Source of the DNA: AWTP1-13 sp963840445
GTDB lineage: Bacteria > Pseudomonadota > Alphaproteobacteria > Rhizobiales > Hyphomicrobiaceae
DNA length: 64,000 nucleotides
Direction: 5' to 3'
Assembly: GCA_963840445.1 (NCBI GenBank)
Contig: CAWIZC010000003.1
Coordinates: 15,683-79,682, forward strand
Shown here in pieces: positions 56,593 through 64,000 of the stretch. The translations under genes and the position numbers were made by a program. The stretch's first letter is position 1. Each line of letters opens with the position of its first letter. The notes under the pieces were generated by a model, which worked only from the letters and a program-made list of their open reading frames with translations, did no database searches and had not been told where the DNA came from.

Positions 56593-57423
56593 CTACTGCC
56601 GCGACGAGACCTCGGTGCCGAAATATTCCTGCACCGTCTCCCAGGCAGCCGTCTGCAGCGTGGTTGCCGACGCTTCGTCGAGGCCCGCCGTGTACTTCAG
56701 GCCGACCGGCGATTTCTTGAACAACGAGGCATATACCGTGCACGCCGCGAGATAGGTTCCGGCCAGGCTCGGGTGGCGTTTGTCGGCGGCGTAAAGGTTC
56801 AGCTCCGGATTGCGCTTGACCGATTTCGCAAACGCTAGTCCCGCCGGAATGACAAGCGCGCCGTTCTCGTTTGCCGCTTTGGTGTAGGCCTCGGCCAGCT
56901 CCGCCGTCATGTCCGGCTTATCGGCGTAGGCCCACGACATGAAGTAGGCCGGCACGGCACCATGCTTGCGCACGCTGTCGCTGTGCTTTTTGATGAACTC
57001 GGCGAACACCGACTTCAGCTGCGGATGGATGGGGCACTGGCTGCAATCCATCAGGATGGCAACGTCGAACAGGCGGTCCAGCTTGTTGAAGACGATGTTG
57101 TTGTTGGCGTCGAACGAATAGGCGCCGATGGCATTCGGCCGGAAATAGGAGTCGACGTCATGCCAGTCAGCGCCCGAGCCGCTGATGGTCACCATGGTGG
57201 CGCGGAATTTGACGTCAGGCTCGGCGGCGCGCAGCAGCGCGGTCAAATGGCCGTTGATGCCATTGTTGTAGTAGAAAAAGCTGTTGCCGATGAAGATCGC
57301 GGATGCCGGCTTGTCCGGGCCGACGCTGACAACGCTGGGCTTGGTCTGCGCGAAGAGCTGAGAGGCACTTGCGAAAGTGATCAGCACCAGGCCGAATAAT
57401 ACGCGCAGCTGATTTTTGAACAT
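56593..57423 (-). CDS. Secreted SGNH/GDSL-type hydrolase-like protein
   Basis: 276 residues from the ATG at 57423. Signal peptide 1-26 (VLFGLVLITFASASQLFAQ). The mature part starts with block I ASAIFIGNSFFYYNNG, where GNS replaces the GDS nucleophile box, an accepted variation; a central DVAILMDCSQCP and the C-terminal DKRHPSLAGTYLAACTVY supply the Asp-x-x-His catalytic pair. So it is probably an esterase or carbohydrate acetyl-esterase in the periplasm. It sits between two parS sites without an obvious link to segregation. Intact. Confidence 0.78.
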   Translation of the reverse strand: MFKNQLRVLFGLVLITFASASQLFAQTKPSVVSVGPDKPASAIFIGNSFFYYNNGINGHLTALLRAAEPDVKFRATMVTISGSGADWHDVDSYFRPNAIGAYSFDANNNIVFNKLDRLFDVAILMDCSQCPIHPQLKSVFAEFIKKHSDSVRKHGAVPAYFMSWAYADKPDMTAELAEAYTKAANENGALVIPAGLAFAKSVKRNPELNLYAADKRHPSLAGTYLAACTVYASLFKKSPVGLKYTAGLDEASATTLQTAAWETVQEYFGTEVSSRQ

Positions 57424-57664
57424 TGACGCTCCCTCCCTAGTGCGGGCCGGCAATCGCGCGGGGCCGCAGGAACTCTGCAAACTTTGAACGAGGCCTGCTT
57501 GAGCTGGTTGCCAAGCTATACCAGTCGGCCAGCGCACATAAGTGCGCGCGCGTGGCCGGGTGAGCCATCATCCAATCGGTACGGACTGTTGCTTTTCGCA
57601 CGGCGCCCGCTGCATCGCGTGGATATAGCTTGGGTGCGGGGATCCATTGCAGAGGGGATCGACA

Positions 57665-58018
57665 ATGACTGCGTCTGAGGACCACTTTTTTGCGGAGATG
57701 AAGACGAAGAGCCCGCCGGAAAGAGTCGATCTGCTGCTGGGTCTGTACCGGGACCTTCCGAAAAAGCAGCAAGAGGAGTTTGCCCAGGCTGTACTCGGCC
57801 CACCGAGCGATCGCACGCGAGACTTGATCTGGGTCATCATCGTAGGCGCCTTTGCAATTGTGCTGCTCGGTTCGGCGGCAGTGCTTTGCCGGGCCGTGTT
57901 TTTGGAGACCACGGCCAACGCAACCTACTTTGCCAAGATCGAGACCGTGGTAACCGTCTTCACCAGCGTTCTGGCATTTCTGTCTGGCCTGCTCGCTCCG
58001 AGCCCGGTCAAGAAGTAG
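57665..58018 (+). CDS. Small predicted membrane protein, unknown
   Basis: 117 residues from the ATG at 57665 (an alternative at 57647). The N-terminal 50 residues are charged and helical (LLLGLYRDLPKKQQEEFAQ), followed by two hydrophobic helices, LIWVIIVGAFAIVLLGSAAVL and VVTVFTSVLAFLSGLLAP. No cysteine motif or known domain is seen. It precedes mnmG by 60 bp on the same strand. Slightly lower GC than its neighbours. Not recognised. Confidence 0.6.
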   Translation: MTASEDHFFAEMKTKSPPERVDLLLGLYRDLPKKQQEEFAQAVLGPPSDRTRDLIWVIIVGAFAIVLLGSAAVLCRAVFLETTANATYFAKIETVVTVFTSVLAFLSGLLAPSPVKK

Positions 58019-58077
58019 ACGGCGCCGGCGCGTTTCAGTAGGGTCCGCGCCGATCGCCGAGCCCAGCGGGTCCTGCA

Positions 58078-59963
58078 ATGCAACGCGCGATATTCGACGT
58101 CATCGTGGTCGGTGGTGGCCACGCCGGCTGTGAGGCCGCGGCTGCCGCGGCCCGCATGGGCGCGCGCACGGCGCTGATCACGCATCGCTTCGACACCGTC
58201 GGCGAGATGTCCTGCAATCCCGGCTATCGGCGGGCTCGGCAAGGGCCATCTGGTGCGCGAGATCGATGCGCTCGACGGCCTGATGGGCCGGGTCGCCGAT
58301 GCGGCAGGCATCCAGTTCCGCCTGCTCAATCGCTCCAAAGGTCCCGCGGTGCAGGGTCCGCGCGCCCAGGCCGACCGCAAGCTCTATCGCGCCGCCATGC
58401 AGGCGGCGCATCCGCGCCACACCTAACCTCGAGGTGATCGAGGCGGCGGTGGAAGACCTCATTATCGAGGACGGCCACGTCGCTGGCGTCGTCGGCGCTG
58501 GCGGCGAAGAGATCCGGGCGCGCGCCGTCGTCATCACCACGGGCACGTTCCTGCGCGGCCTGATCCACATGGGCGAGCGCAAGATCCCGGCGGGGCGCGT
58601 CGGTGAGCCGCCGGCGCTCGGCCTGTCCGATCGGTTCATGTCGCTCGGGCTTCGCCTCGGCCGCCTCAAGACCGGCACGCCGGCGCGGCTCGACGGCCGC
58701 TCGATCGACTGGGCGAGCCTGCGAAATGCAGGCCGGCGACGAGCGATCCCGTGCCGTTCTCGTTTCTCACCGAGCGGATCACCACATCGCCAGATCGCCT
58801 GCGGCGTCACCCGCACGACCAGCGAGGCACCCACGCGATCATTCGCGCCAACCTGCACCGCGCGCCCATGTATTCGGGCCAGATCGAGGGCATCGGGCCG
58901 CGCTACTGTCCGTCCATCGAGGACAAGGTGGTGCGCTTCGCCGACCGCGACCGCGCACCAGATCTTCCTCGAGCCGGAGGGCCTGGACGACGACACCGTC
59001 TATCCCAACGGCGTCTCGACCTCCCTGCCGGCCGAGGTGCAGGACGCGTTTCTGCGCACCATTCCGGGCCTGGAGAAAGTGTGGTCATCAAGCGGCCCGG
59101 CTATGCCATCGAGTACGACTACGTCGATCCGCGCGAGCTTGCGCCCACCCTGGAAGTCAAGGCGCTGCCCGGCCTGTATCTGGCCGGCCAGATCAACGGC
59201 ACCACCGGCTACGAAGAGGCCGCGTGCGCAAGGGTCTGGTGGCCGGCCTCAACGCCGCGCTGACGGCCGCCGGCGAGGTCGCGAGCTCATCGTTCTCGAC
59301 CGCGCCGAGGCCTATATCGGCGTGATGATCGACGACCTGGTCACCCGCGGCGTGTCCGAGCCCTATCGCATGTTCACCTCCCGCGCCGAGTATCGCCTGC
59401 AGCTGCGGGCCGACAATGCCGATCAGCGCCTCACCGAAGCCGGCTTGGCACTTGGCTGTGTCGGGGCGGATCGCAGGCAGGCCTTCGCCCGCAAGACCCA
59501 GGCGCTGTCCGAGGGCCGGCGGCTGCTGGAAGCCCTCACCATCACGCCCAACGAGGCCGCCCGGCATGGCCTCGACATCAACAAGGACGGCCGCCGGCGC
59601 AGCGCCTTCGAGCTGCTAGCCTATCCCGATATCGACCTGGTGCGGCTGCAGCCCATCTGGCCGGAGATCGCCAGCGTTGCGCACAAGATCGCGGTCCAGC
59701 TGGAGGTCGATGCCCGCTATGCCTCTTACGTCGAGCGGCAGGAGGCCGACGTGCTCGCCTTCCGCAAGGAAGAGGGCGTGCGCATTCCGGCAGATTTCGA
59801 CTACGCCACCGTTGCCAGCCTGTCGGCCGAGGTGCGCCAGAAACTCGACCGCCTGCGCCCCGCTACCCTGGCCCAGGCCAGCCGCATGGAAGGCATGACG
59901 CCAGCCGCGCTCATGCTGCTGCTGGCCCACCTGAAGAAGGCCCCAGCCCGCCGATCAGCGTAG
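58078..59963 (+). CDS. mnmG: tRNA uridine-5-carboxymethylaminomethyl modification enzyme MnmG, many frame breaks
   Basis: FAD-dependent partner of MnmE. About 620 residues if repaired. N-terminus FDVIVVGGGHAGCEAAAAAARMG, GEMSCNP, then in other frames LGKGHLVREIDALDGLMGRVAD, LLNRSKGPAVQGPRAQADR, VVITTGTFLRGLIHMGERKIPAGR, RLKTGTPARLDG, YCPSIEDKVVRFADRD, FLEPEGLDDDTVYPNGVSTSLP, LPGLYLAGQINGTTGYEEAA and the intact end from EPYRMFTSRAEYRLQLRADNAD to the stop. About ten shifts between 58222 and 59290; most I could resolve are single extra bases (e.g. CCC for CC at 58223-58225). The last 220 codons are clean. Position before rsmG-parA-parB is standard. Confidence 0.88.
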
Positions 59964-59973
59964 GCCGCCTCAA

Positions 59974-59989
59974 TATTTCACGTGAAACA
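59974..59989. promoter_or_regulatory. parS: parS-like site 4 (one mismatch)
   Basis: TATTTCACGTGAAACA, one base from the consensus, in the mnmG-rsmG gap. Confidence 0.85.
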
Positions 59990-60113
59990 GCCGGCCGCTG
60001 CCCTTGTGCCGTCTACTGCTGGTTACCGTGACGGTAATTGCAATCGAAGATTGCACAGCGAGCCTGGCGGCCGCAAGCGTGACACGCATGCCGCGTCCGG
60101 CGTAAGCAGCGCC

Positions 60114-60773
60114 ATGGCCTCCGAGATTCGCCAGATCGCCACGCCGGAAGACTTCGCTGCCGCCTTCGATGTTTCACGTGAAACATTGGAGCGGCTGGAG
60201 ACCTACGAGACGTTGCTCCTGCAGTGGCAGAAGGCCGTCAACCTGGTGGCGCCGAGCACGCTGGGTGGCATCTGGCATCGGCATTTCGCCGATTCCGCGC
60301 AAATTCTGCCCTTGGCACCAGAAGGCGCTCGCTCCTGGGTGGACCTCGGCTCCGGCGCCGGCTTCCCGGGTCTGGTGGTGGCGATTCTCCTGGGGGGGGC
60401 GGGCCCTCGCGTAACGCTCATCGAGACCGATTCCCGCAAGTGTGCCTTCCTTCGCGAGGTTGCCCGCAAGACGGGCACCACTGTGGATATCCTGTCGACA
60501 AGGATCGAGCAGGCGGCGACTCAAGCTAAGCTCGAACAGCCGGAAGTGGTTTCGGCGCGTGCACTTGCCCCCCTCGACCGTCTGCTCGGCCTGGCGGCCC
60601 CTTTGTTCACGCCGTCTACCGTGGGCGTATTCTTGAAGGGGCGAGATGCTGCCTTGGAGATCGAGACAGCCGCAAAGGCATGGACATTCGCCGTCGAGAT
60701 GGTCCCCAGCATCACCGAAGCCACCGGGCGCGTCGTCGTCATTCGCGATTTGCAACCCAAATCAAAGGATTAG
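60114..60773 (+). CDS. rsmG: 16S rRNA (guanine-527-N7)-methyltransferase
   Basis: SAM-dependent methylation of G527 in 16S rRNA (formerly gidB). 219 residues from the ATG at 60114; a 44-codon upstream extension is not family-like. Residues 20-60 YETLLLQWQKAVNLVAPSTL, then the helix HRHFADSAQILPL, SAM motif I WVDLGSGAGFPGLVVAILL, LIETDSRKCAFLREVARKTG, and VVSARALAPLDRLLGLAAPL. A parS site is embedded in the codons for DVSRETLE near residue 19. The stop is four bases before the parA GTG, so the genes are coupled. Intact. Confidence 0.94.
   Translation: MASEIRQIATPEDFAAAFDVSRETLERLETYETLLLQWQKAVNLVAPSTLGGIWHRHFADSAQILPLAPEGARSWVDLGSGAGFPGLVVAILLGGAGPRVTLIETDSRKCAFLREVARKTGTTVDILSTRIEQAATQAKLEQPEVVSARALAPLDRLLGLAAPLFTPSTVGVFLKGRDAALEIETAAKAWTFAVEMVPSITEATGRVVVIRDLQPKSKD
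60170..60185. promoter_or_regulatory. parS: parS centromere site 5, inside rsmG
   Basis: Exact TGTTTCACGTGAAACA within the rsmG coding sequence, 593 bp before the parA start. Confidence 0.95.
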
Positions 60774-60777
60774 AGCC

Positions 60778-61593
60778 GTGATCGGCACGCTCCGCGTTCT
60801 TGCTATCGCCAATCAGAAGGGCGGCGTCGGCAAGACCACCACCGCCATCAACCTAGGCACCGCGCTGGCAGCCGTCGGCGAGAAGGTGCTGATTCTCGAC
60901 CTCGACCCGCAGGGCAACGCATCGACAGGCGTCGGCGTCTCAGAAGCCACGCGGCCCGTCACCAGCTTCGATGTGCTCACTGGCAAGGTCGGGATCGCCA
61001 AGGCTGCCGTTCGGACGCTGGTGCCCAACCTCTCTATCGTACCGGCCAATTCCGACCTGGTCGGCCTTGAAGCCGAGATGATGGAGGCGGGCAATCGGCC
61101 ATTCCGGCTGCGAGATGCTGTCACCGCCCTGATCGCAGATCAGCGCGCCCGGCCGAGCGAGGTGCCCTACAACTACCTGCTGATCGACTGCCCGCCGTCG
61201 CTGAACCTGCTGACGCTGAACGCCATGGTGGCGGCGCACGCCGTGCTGGTGCCGGTGCAGTGCGAGTTCTTCGCGCTGGAAGGCATTTCGCAGCTGAAGG
61301 AGACCATCGATCAGATCAAGGCCACGCTCAATCCCGGCCTGGAGATCCAGGGCGTGGTGCTGACCATGCACAACTCCCGCACGGCCTTGTCGAAGGAAGT
61401 CGAGACCGAGGTGCGGGCTTTCTTCGGCCCCAAGGTCTACGCCACCATGATCCGGCGCAACGTCAAGGTTGCCGAGGCACCCTCGCACGGCAAGCCGATC
61501 CTGATCTACGACTATGACTGTCACGGCAGCCAGGACTACATCAAGCTGGCCACCGAGGTGATCCAGCGCGAGCGCCAGCTGCGGGCTGCTTAG
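60778..61593 (+). CDS. parA: Chromosome partitioning ATPase ParA
   Basis: ATP-dependent DNA-binding switch that moves ParB-parS complexes. 271 residues from the GTG at 60778. Deviant Walker A IANQKGGVGKTTTAINLG (with the signature lysine), DLDPQGNAS (A' motif), Walker B LLIDCPPSLNLLTLNAM, FFALEGISQLKETIDQI and SHGKPILIYDYDCHGSQDYI. These are features of chromosomal ParA/Soj without an N-terminal DNA-binding domain. Start four bases after rsmG; parB follows 30 bp later. Intact. Confidence 0.96.
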   Translation: MIGTLRVLAIANQKGGVGKTTTAINLGTALAAVGEKVLILDLDPQGNASTGVGVSEATRPVTSFDVLTGKVGIAKAAVRTLVPNLSIVPANSDLVGLEAEMMEAGNRPFRLRDAVTALIADQRARPSEVPYNYLLIDCPPSLNLLTLNAMVAAHAVLVPVQCEFFALEGISQLKETIDQIKATLNPGLEIQGVVLTMHNSRTALSKEVETEVRAFFGPKVYATMIRRNVKVAEAPSHGKPILIYDYDCHGSQDYIKLATEVIQRERQLRAA

Positions 61594-61623
61594 GCGGGCC
61601 CCCGGTTGCCCCAAGGACGGCGA

Positions 61624-62550
61624 ATGTCCGATAATCTCAAGCACATAGGAATTCCGATGGTGGTCCCCATGCAAAAGGGTCGGCTGGGTCGCGGTCTTGC
61701 TTCGCTGATCGGAGAGGCACCGAGCGCTGTGGCTCGCGTGCCGGCCGAGGGCGAGCAGCGCCTGCTCAATATCGACCAGCTGCGTGCGGGTCCCTTCAAC
61801 CCGCGCAAGGACTTCCGGGACGCCGAGTTGGCCGAGCTCGCCAACTCGATCCGCCAGAAGGGTCTCGTGCAGCCGATCGTCGCCCGACCGGATGGGCGAG
61901 GCGGCTTCGAGATCGTAGCCGGCGAGCGGCGCTGGCGCGCGGCGCAGCGGGCTGGCGTGCACCAGGTGCCGGTGATCGTCCGCGAGCTGTCCGACCAGGA
62001 GGCGCTCGAGGTCGCCATCATCGAGAACGTACAGCGCACCGACCTCAACGCCATCGAGGAGGCGACCGGCTACAACGACCTGATGGAGCGCTTCGGCTAT
62101 ACCCAGGAGCAATTGTCCGACGTAATCGGCAAGAGCCGCAGCCATCTCGCCAACACCCTGCGTCTCTTGAAGCTGCCGCCCCAAGTGCGCGCCATGGTGC
62201 AGGATGGCAAGCTCTCCGCCGGACACGGGCGCGCCCTGGTCGGTCGCGACGACGCCGTGCAGCTAGCCGAACAGATCGTCGAGCGCCAGCTCAACGTGCG
62301 GGCCGCCGAGGCGATGGTGCAGAACATCCCGCGCGCCGATCAGGACGGAGGCCCTGGCACCTATCCCTCTCCTAGCCGAAAGGAGAAGGACCCCGACACG
62401 CGCGCCTTCGAGAAGGATCTGGCCGACGGGCTTGGCCTGAAGGTCGAGATCAAGGCCGGTTCCGGCGAGAGCGGCGTGCTCACCATCAAATACGGCAACT
62501 ATGACCAGCTCGACTACCTGCGTGCCCGCCTGCTCGGCCTTCCGAGCTGA
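61624..62550 (+). CDS. parB: Chromosome partitioning protein ParB
   Basis: CTP-dependent clamp that loads at parS and slides on DNA. 308 residues from the ATG at 61624 (61672 also possible). N-terminal ParA-stimulating motif GRLGRGLASLIGE with its arginine; CTPase/ParB-N domain NPRKDFRDAELAELANSIRQKG, QPIVARPDG and GERRWRAAQRAG; ENVQRTDLNAIEEA; the parS-reading helix-turn-helix YTQEQLSDVIGKSRSHLANTLRLL; the C-terminal dimerisation part ends GNYDQLDYLRARLLGLPS. Five matching parS sites lie within 8.6 kb upstream. Intact. Confidence 0.96.
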   Translation: MSDNLKHIGIPMVVPMQKGRLGRGLASLIGEAPSAVARVPAEGEQRLLNIDQLRAGPFNPRKDFRDAELAELANSIRQKGLVQPIVARPDGRGGFEIVAGERRWRAAQRAGVHQVPVIVRELSDQEALEVAIIENVQRTDLNAIEEATGYNDLMERFGYTQEQLSDVIGKSRSHLANTLRLLKLPPQVRAMVQDGKLSAGHGRALVGRDDAVQLAEQIVERQLNVRAAEAMVQNIPRADQDGGPGTYPSPSRKEKDPDTRAFEKDLADGLGLKVEIKAGSGESGVLTIKYGNYDQLDYLRARLLGLPS

Positions 62551-62639
62551 GCCGCTTTCGAGCGAGGCATTTTAAGGGCCTGGCGGCCGATCAGGCCTGG
62601 GTCAATTCCAACAACTCTATAAGCGCGGCTGCCTCGGTT

Positions 62640-63077
62640 TCAAACACGCTTTTCTCTGCAGCGATATGCCCGGCGGTAGGCATCGAAACGCTCGGCATGA
62701 TCGGGGAAATCGGCAAAGATGCTTTTGATCATTTCTCCGATGGCAGGAATTTGGTTTTCAGAGGCGTCAAATTTGTAATCGTCCGGTATCGGCATGTCCG
62801 GCTGATACTGAGCTGATCCGCTTCTCGACGTCAGAATACAACATCCAGCGCGCGCGGCCTCTCGAGGCATTCGATCCTTGCCCGGATGATGGCCAAAATC
62901 GATATACAATTTGGCGCAGCCCAGAATGGCACGCATTGCGGCGTGGTTCAGCCCCTGCCGAGGAACAAAGCCTAGGTCCGGATATGCCGCCATTATCTTG
63001 CGCGTAAACTCGATATCATTTTCGAGATTGAATAGGATGTTATTGTTCAGCCGAGTGAAATGTTTGGATCCAGGCAA
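62640..63077 (-). CDS. Truncated glycosyltransferase-like protein (C-terminal part)
   Basis: 145-residue C-terminal fragment. LNHAAMRAILGCAKLYIDFGHHPGKDRMPREAARAGC and IPDDYKFD resemble the C-terminal half of proteins found in polysaccharide clusters, where GHHPGKDRxPREAA forms a donor-sugar site. No proper ATG exists; the open frame runs upstream only to the inverted-repeat end at 63097-63114, so the N-terminal half seems to have been cut off by an insertion or rearrangement. GC content is clearly below that of parAB. Probably not functional. Confidence 0.55.
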   Translation of the reverse strand: MPGSKHFTRLNNNILFNLENDIEFTRKIMAAYPDLGFVPRQGLNHAAMRAILGCAKLYIDFGHHPGKDRMPREAARAGCCILTSRSGSAQYQPDMPIPDDYKFDASENQIPAIGEMIKSIFADFPDHAERFDAYRRAYRCREKRV

Positions 63078-63088
63078 AAGCGTCGAAT

Positions 63089-63849
63089 TTATGGGCAGTG
63101 TCTCAGTTTGAAATCTGAGCCCGCTTTTGTGGCTCCGTAAGGATCACGGTAGGCCTCGGCGACGACGATGAATTGCTTGATCAATAGGCTATCCAATCGA
63201 CCGAAGCTCATACGCGAAAGCAGCGCGCGCATATCGTTCGGCCTCCACGGATGCGCGTTGCCACTCCAAAGCAGAGGTATCCCACCGGCCACCGCCAATT
63301 CCTCGGCCGTTTCTTTAACGAAGAAGCGCAAGTGCGTGCGGTCGAGGAGGCCCGCATCGCCATAGCGGAATTGGCCCCGGAAAAGTAGCTTTGCAATAAA
63401 TTTCCAATTCCTGATGTTGGGTACAGAAATGATAAGGCGCCCTCCGGGTGCGATCAGCACGGAGAGACGTTTGACAACGGTCCAAGGGTCGACCAGATGC
63501 TCAAGGACGTCCAGGCACAGGATCAGATCAAGCGATGACGCTGGGATCTTCCGATGGAAATCCAGCTTTTCTACATCGCCGCACCAGACTTCGCTGAAAT
63601 GGCCCTTCGCCCGCTCGGCCGCATCCGGGGAAACCTCGACGCCCCCTGCCCATGCCACCGACCTGCGGCTCTGCACGAATGCGGTCGTTGCTCCATCGCC
63701 GCAACCGACGTCGAGCATCCGGTTCACCACGAGCGGAAGGTGTGGCCCAATCTCCGTTCGAGCCCGACCGTAATAGCCTTAGAATCTCGTGCATCCCGGT
63801 CCCCAGGATCTACGATGCCATGTGTTGCTATCCTATCGCATCCGGCCAT
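63089..63849 (-). CDS. SAM-dependent methyltransferase (class I), probably frame-broken at its N-terminus
   Basis: Class I SAM methyltransferase. Core from about 63735: VVNRMLDVGCGDGATTAFVQ with the glycine-rich SAM loop, then GGVEVSPDAAERAKG, LDLILCLDVLEHLVDPWTVVKRL, LIAPGGRLIISVPNIRNWKF and a C-terminal region as in capsule-cluster methyltransferases. A plausible N-terminus MAGCDRIATHGIVDPGDRD starts at 63849 and joins YYGRARTEIGPHLPL after a one-base shift near 63775. The last residues DFKLRHCP are encoded by the inverted repeat, so the native C-terminus is also altered. Likely part of a surface-polysaccharide region. Confidence 0.7.
63097..63114 (+). repeat. 18-bp terminal-type inverted repeat, left
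   Basis: AGTGTCTCAGTTTGAAAT; exact inverted partner of 63914-63931. It marks where the methyltransferase frame ends and the truncated glycosyltransferase-like frame begins. Confidence 0.75.
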
Positions 63850-63913
63850 CTGATGGATGCGAGATCCGAGAAACCGACCCCGGCCCAAGACCTACAGGAA
63901 GCGGCTGGCAGAA

Positions 63914-63931
63914 ATTTCAAACTGAGACACT
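63914..63931 (-). repeat. 18-bp terminal-type inverted repeat, right
   Basis: ATTTCAAACTGAGACACT, the exact inverse of 63097-63114. The pair bounds 835 bp containing the methyltransferase. No transposase is seen inside; 63932-64000 shows nothing further. Confidence 0.75.
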
Positions 63932-64000
63932 ACCAATTTGTGCAATCGTTTGTAGCAGAGTGATCTGCCCGCATTTCCTGCCTACTCCCCGAGCGGACGC

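Overview
The window is a GC-rich alphaproteobacterial chromosome segment. BA14K-family protein, TimA/Tim44, PpsR next to hemE, and the blocks dapF-mtaB-ftsY-ispZ, tesB-glnK-amtB and aminotransferase-ftsK-lolA all point to a member of the Hyphomicrobiales (Rhizobiales) or a close relative. The species cannot be fixed from the sequence. The window appears to span the replication origin: ppsR-maf-coaE-dnaQ runs left and hemE-hemJ-rho runs right from a non-coding gap at about 42.9-43.3 kb. This matches the hemE/oriC/DUF299 arrangement known from Caulobacter and Rickettsia. parA-parB with five parS-type sites lies 10-17 kb to the right.

Layout. 0-8.4 kb: asd, a MarR regulator, two tandem IspZ-like septation proteins, ftsY, mtaB, dapF, a PQQ-type sugar dehydrogenase and an EF-hand lipoprotein. 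8.4-12.8 kb: a candidate structured RNA with its own terminator, then ffh, a GNAT acetyltransferase, rpsP, two small paralogous unknown proteins and rimM; trmD and rplS do not follow. 12.9-25.5 kb: ubiH-like hydroxylase, tesB, glnK-amtB, an L,D-transpeptidase, an orphan OmpR-type regulator, a cyclic-nucleotide-binding protein, lolA, ftsK, an aminotransferase and a second amtB. 25.6-34.3 kb: an unknown conserved-looking protein, yggS, a Fic protein behind a striking array of dyad sites, leuS-lptE-holA and a PfkB kinase. 34.4-42.9 kb: coaA, hisE, smr, mltA, timA, fxsA, secB, dnaQ, coaE, maf, ppsR. 43.3-48 kb: hemE, hemJ, rho and a FadL-type porin. 48-53 kb: a PanE-like reductase, small secreted proteins and a DUF255 thioredoxin-fold protein, several badly frame-broken. 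53-62.5 kb: TSUP transporter, mnmE, PhzF-like protein, SGNH hydrolase, mnmG, rsmG, parA, parB. 62.6-64 kb: a truncated polysaccharide-type protein and a methyltransferase bounded by an 18-bp inverted repeat.

How the genes work together. The core is housekeeping: co-translational targeting (ffh, ftsY), envelope and division (ftsK, lolA, lptE, mltA, ispZ), cofactor synthesis (coaA, coaE, hemE, hemJ), replication and segregation (holA, dnaQ, parAB/parS), tRNA modification (mnmE, mnmG, mtaB) and nitrogen sensing (glnK, amtB).

Two sequence-wide properties matter to any user. First, about 18 genes, including ones normally essential (rho, hemE, holA, ftsK), carry reading-frame breaks. Where I resolved the break, nearly all are single-base insertions, often one extra base in a homopolymer. 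This is most simply read as sequencing or assembly error, so these genes are annotated as whole CDSs across the breaks. Second, three families of interspersed palindromic repeats occupy intergenic gaps, and one copy sits in frame inside the G domain of mnmE.
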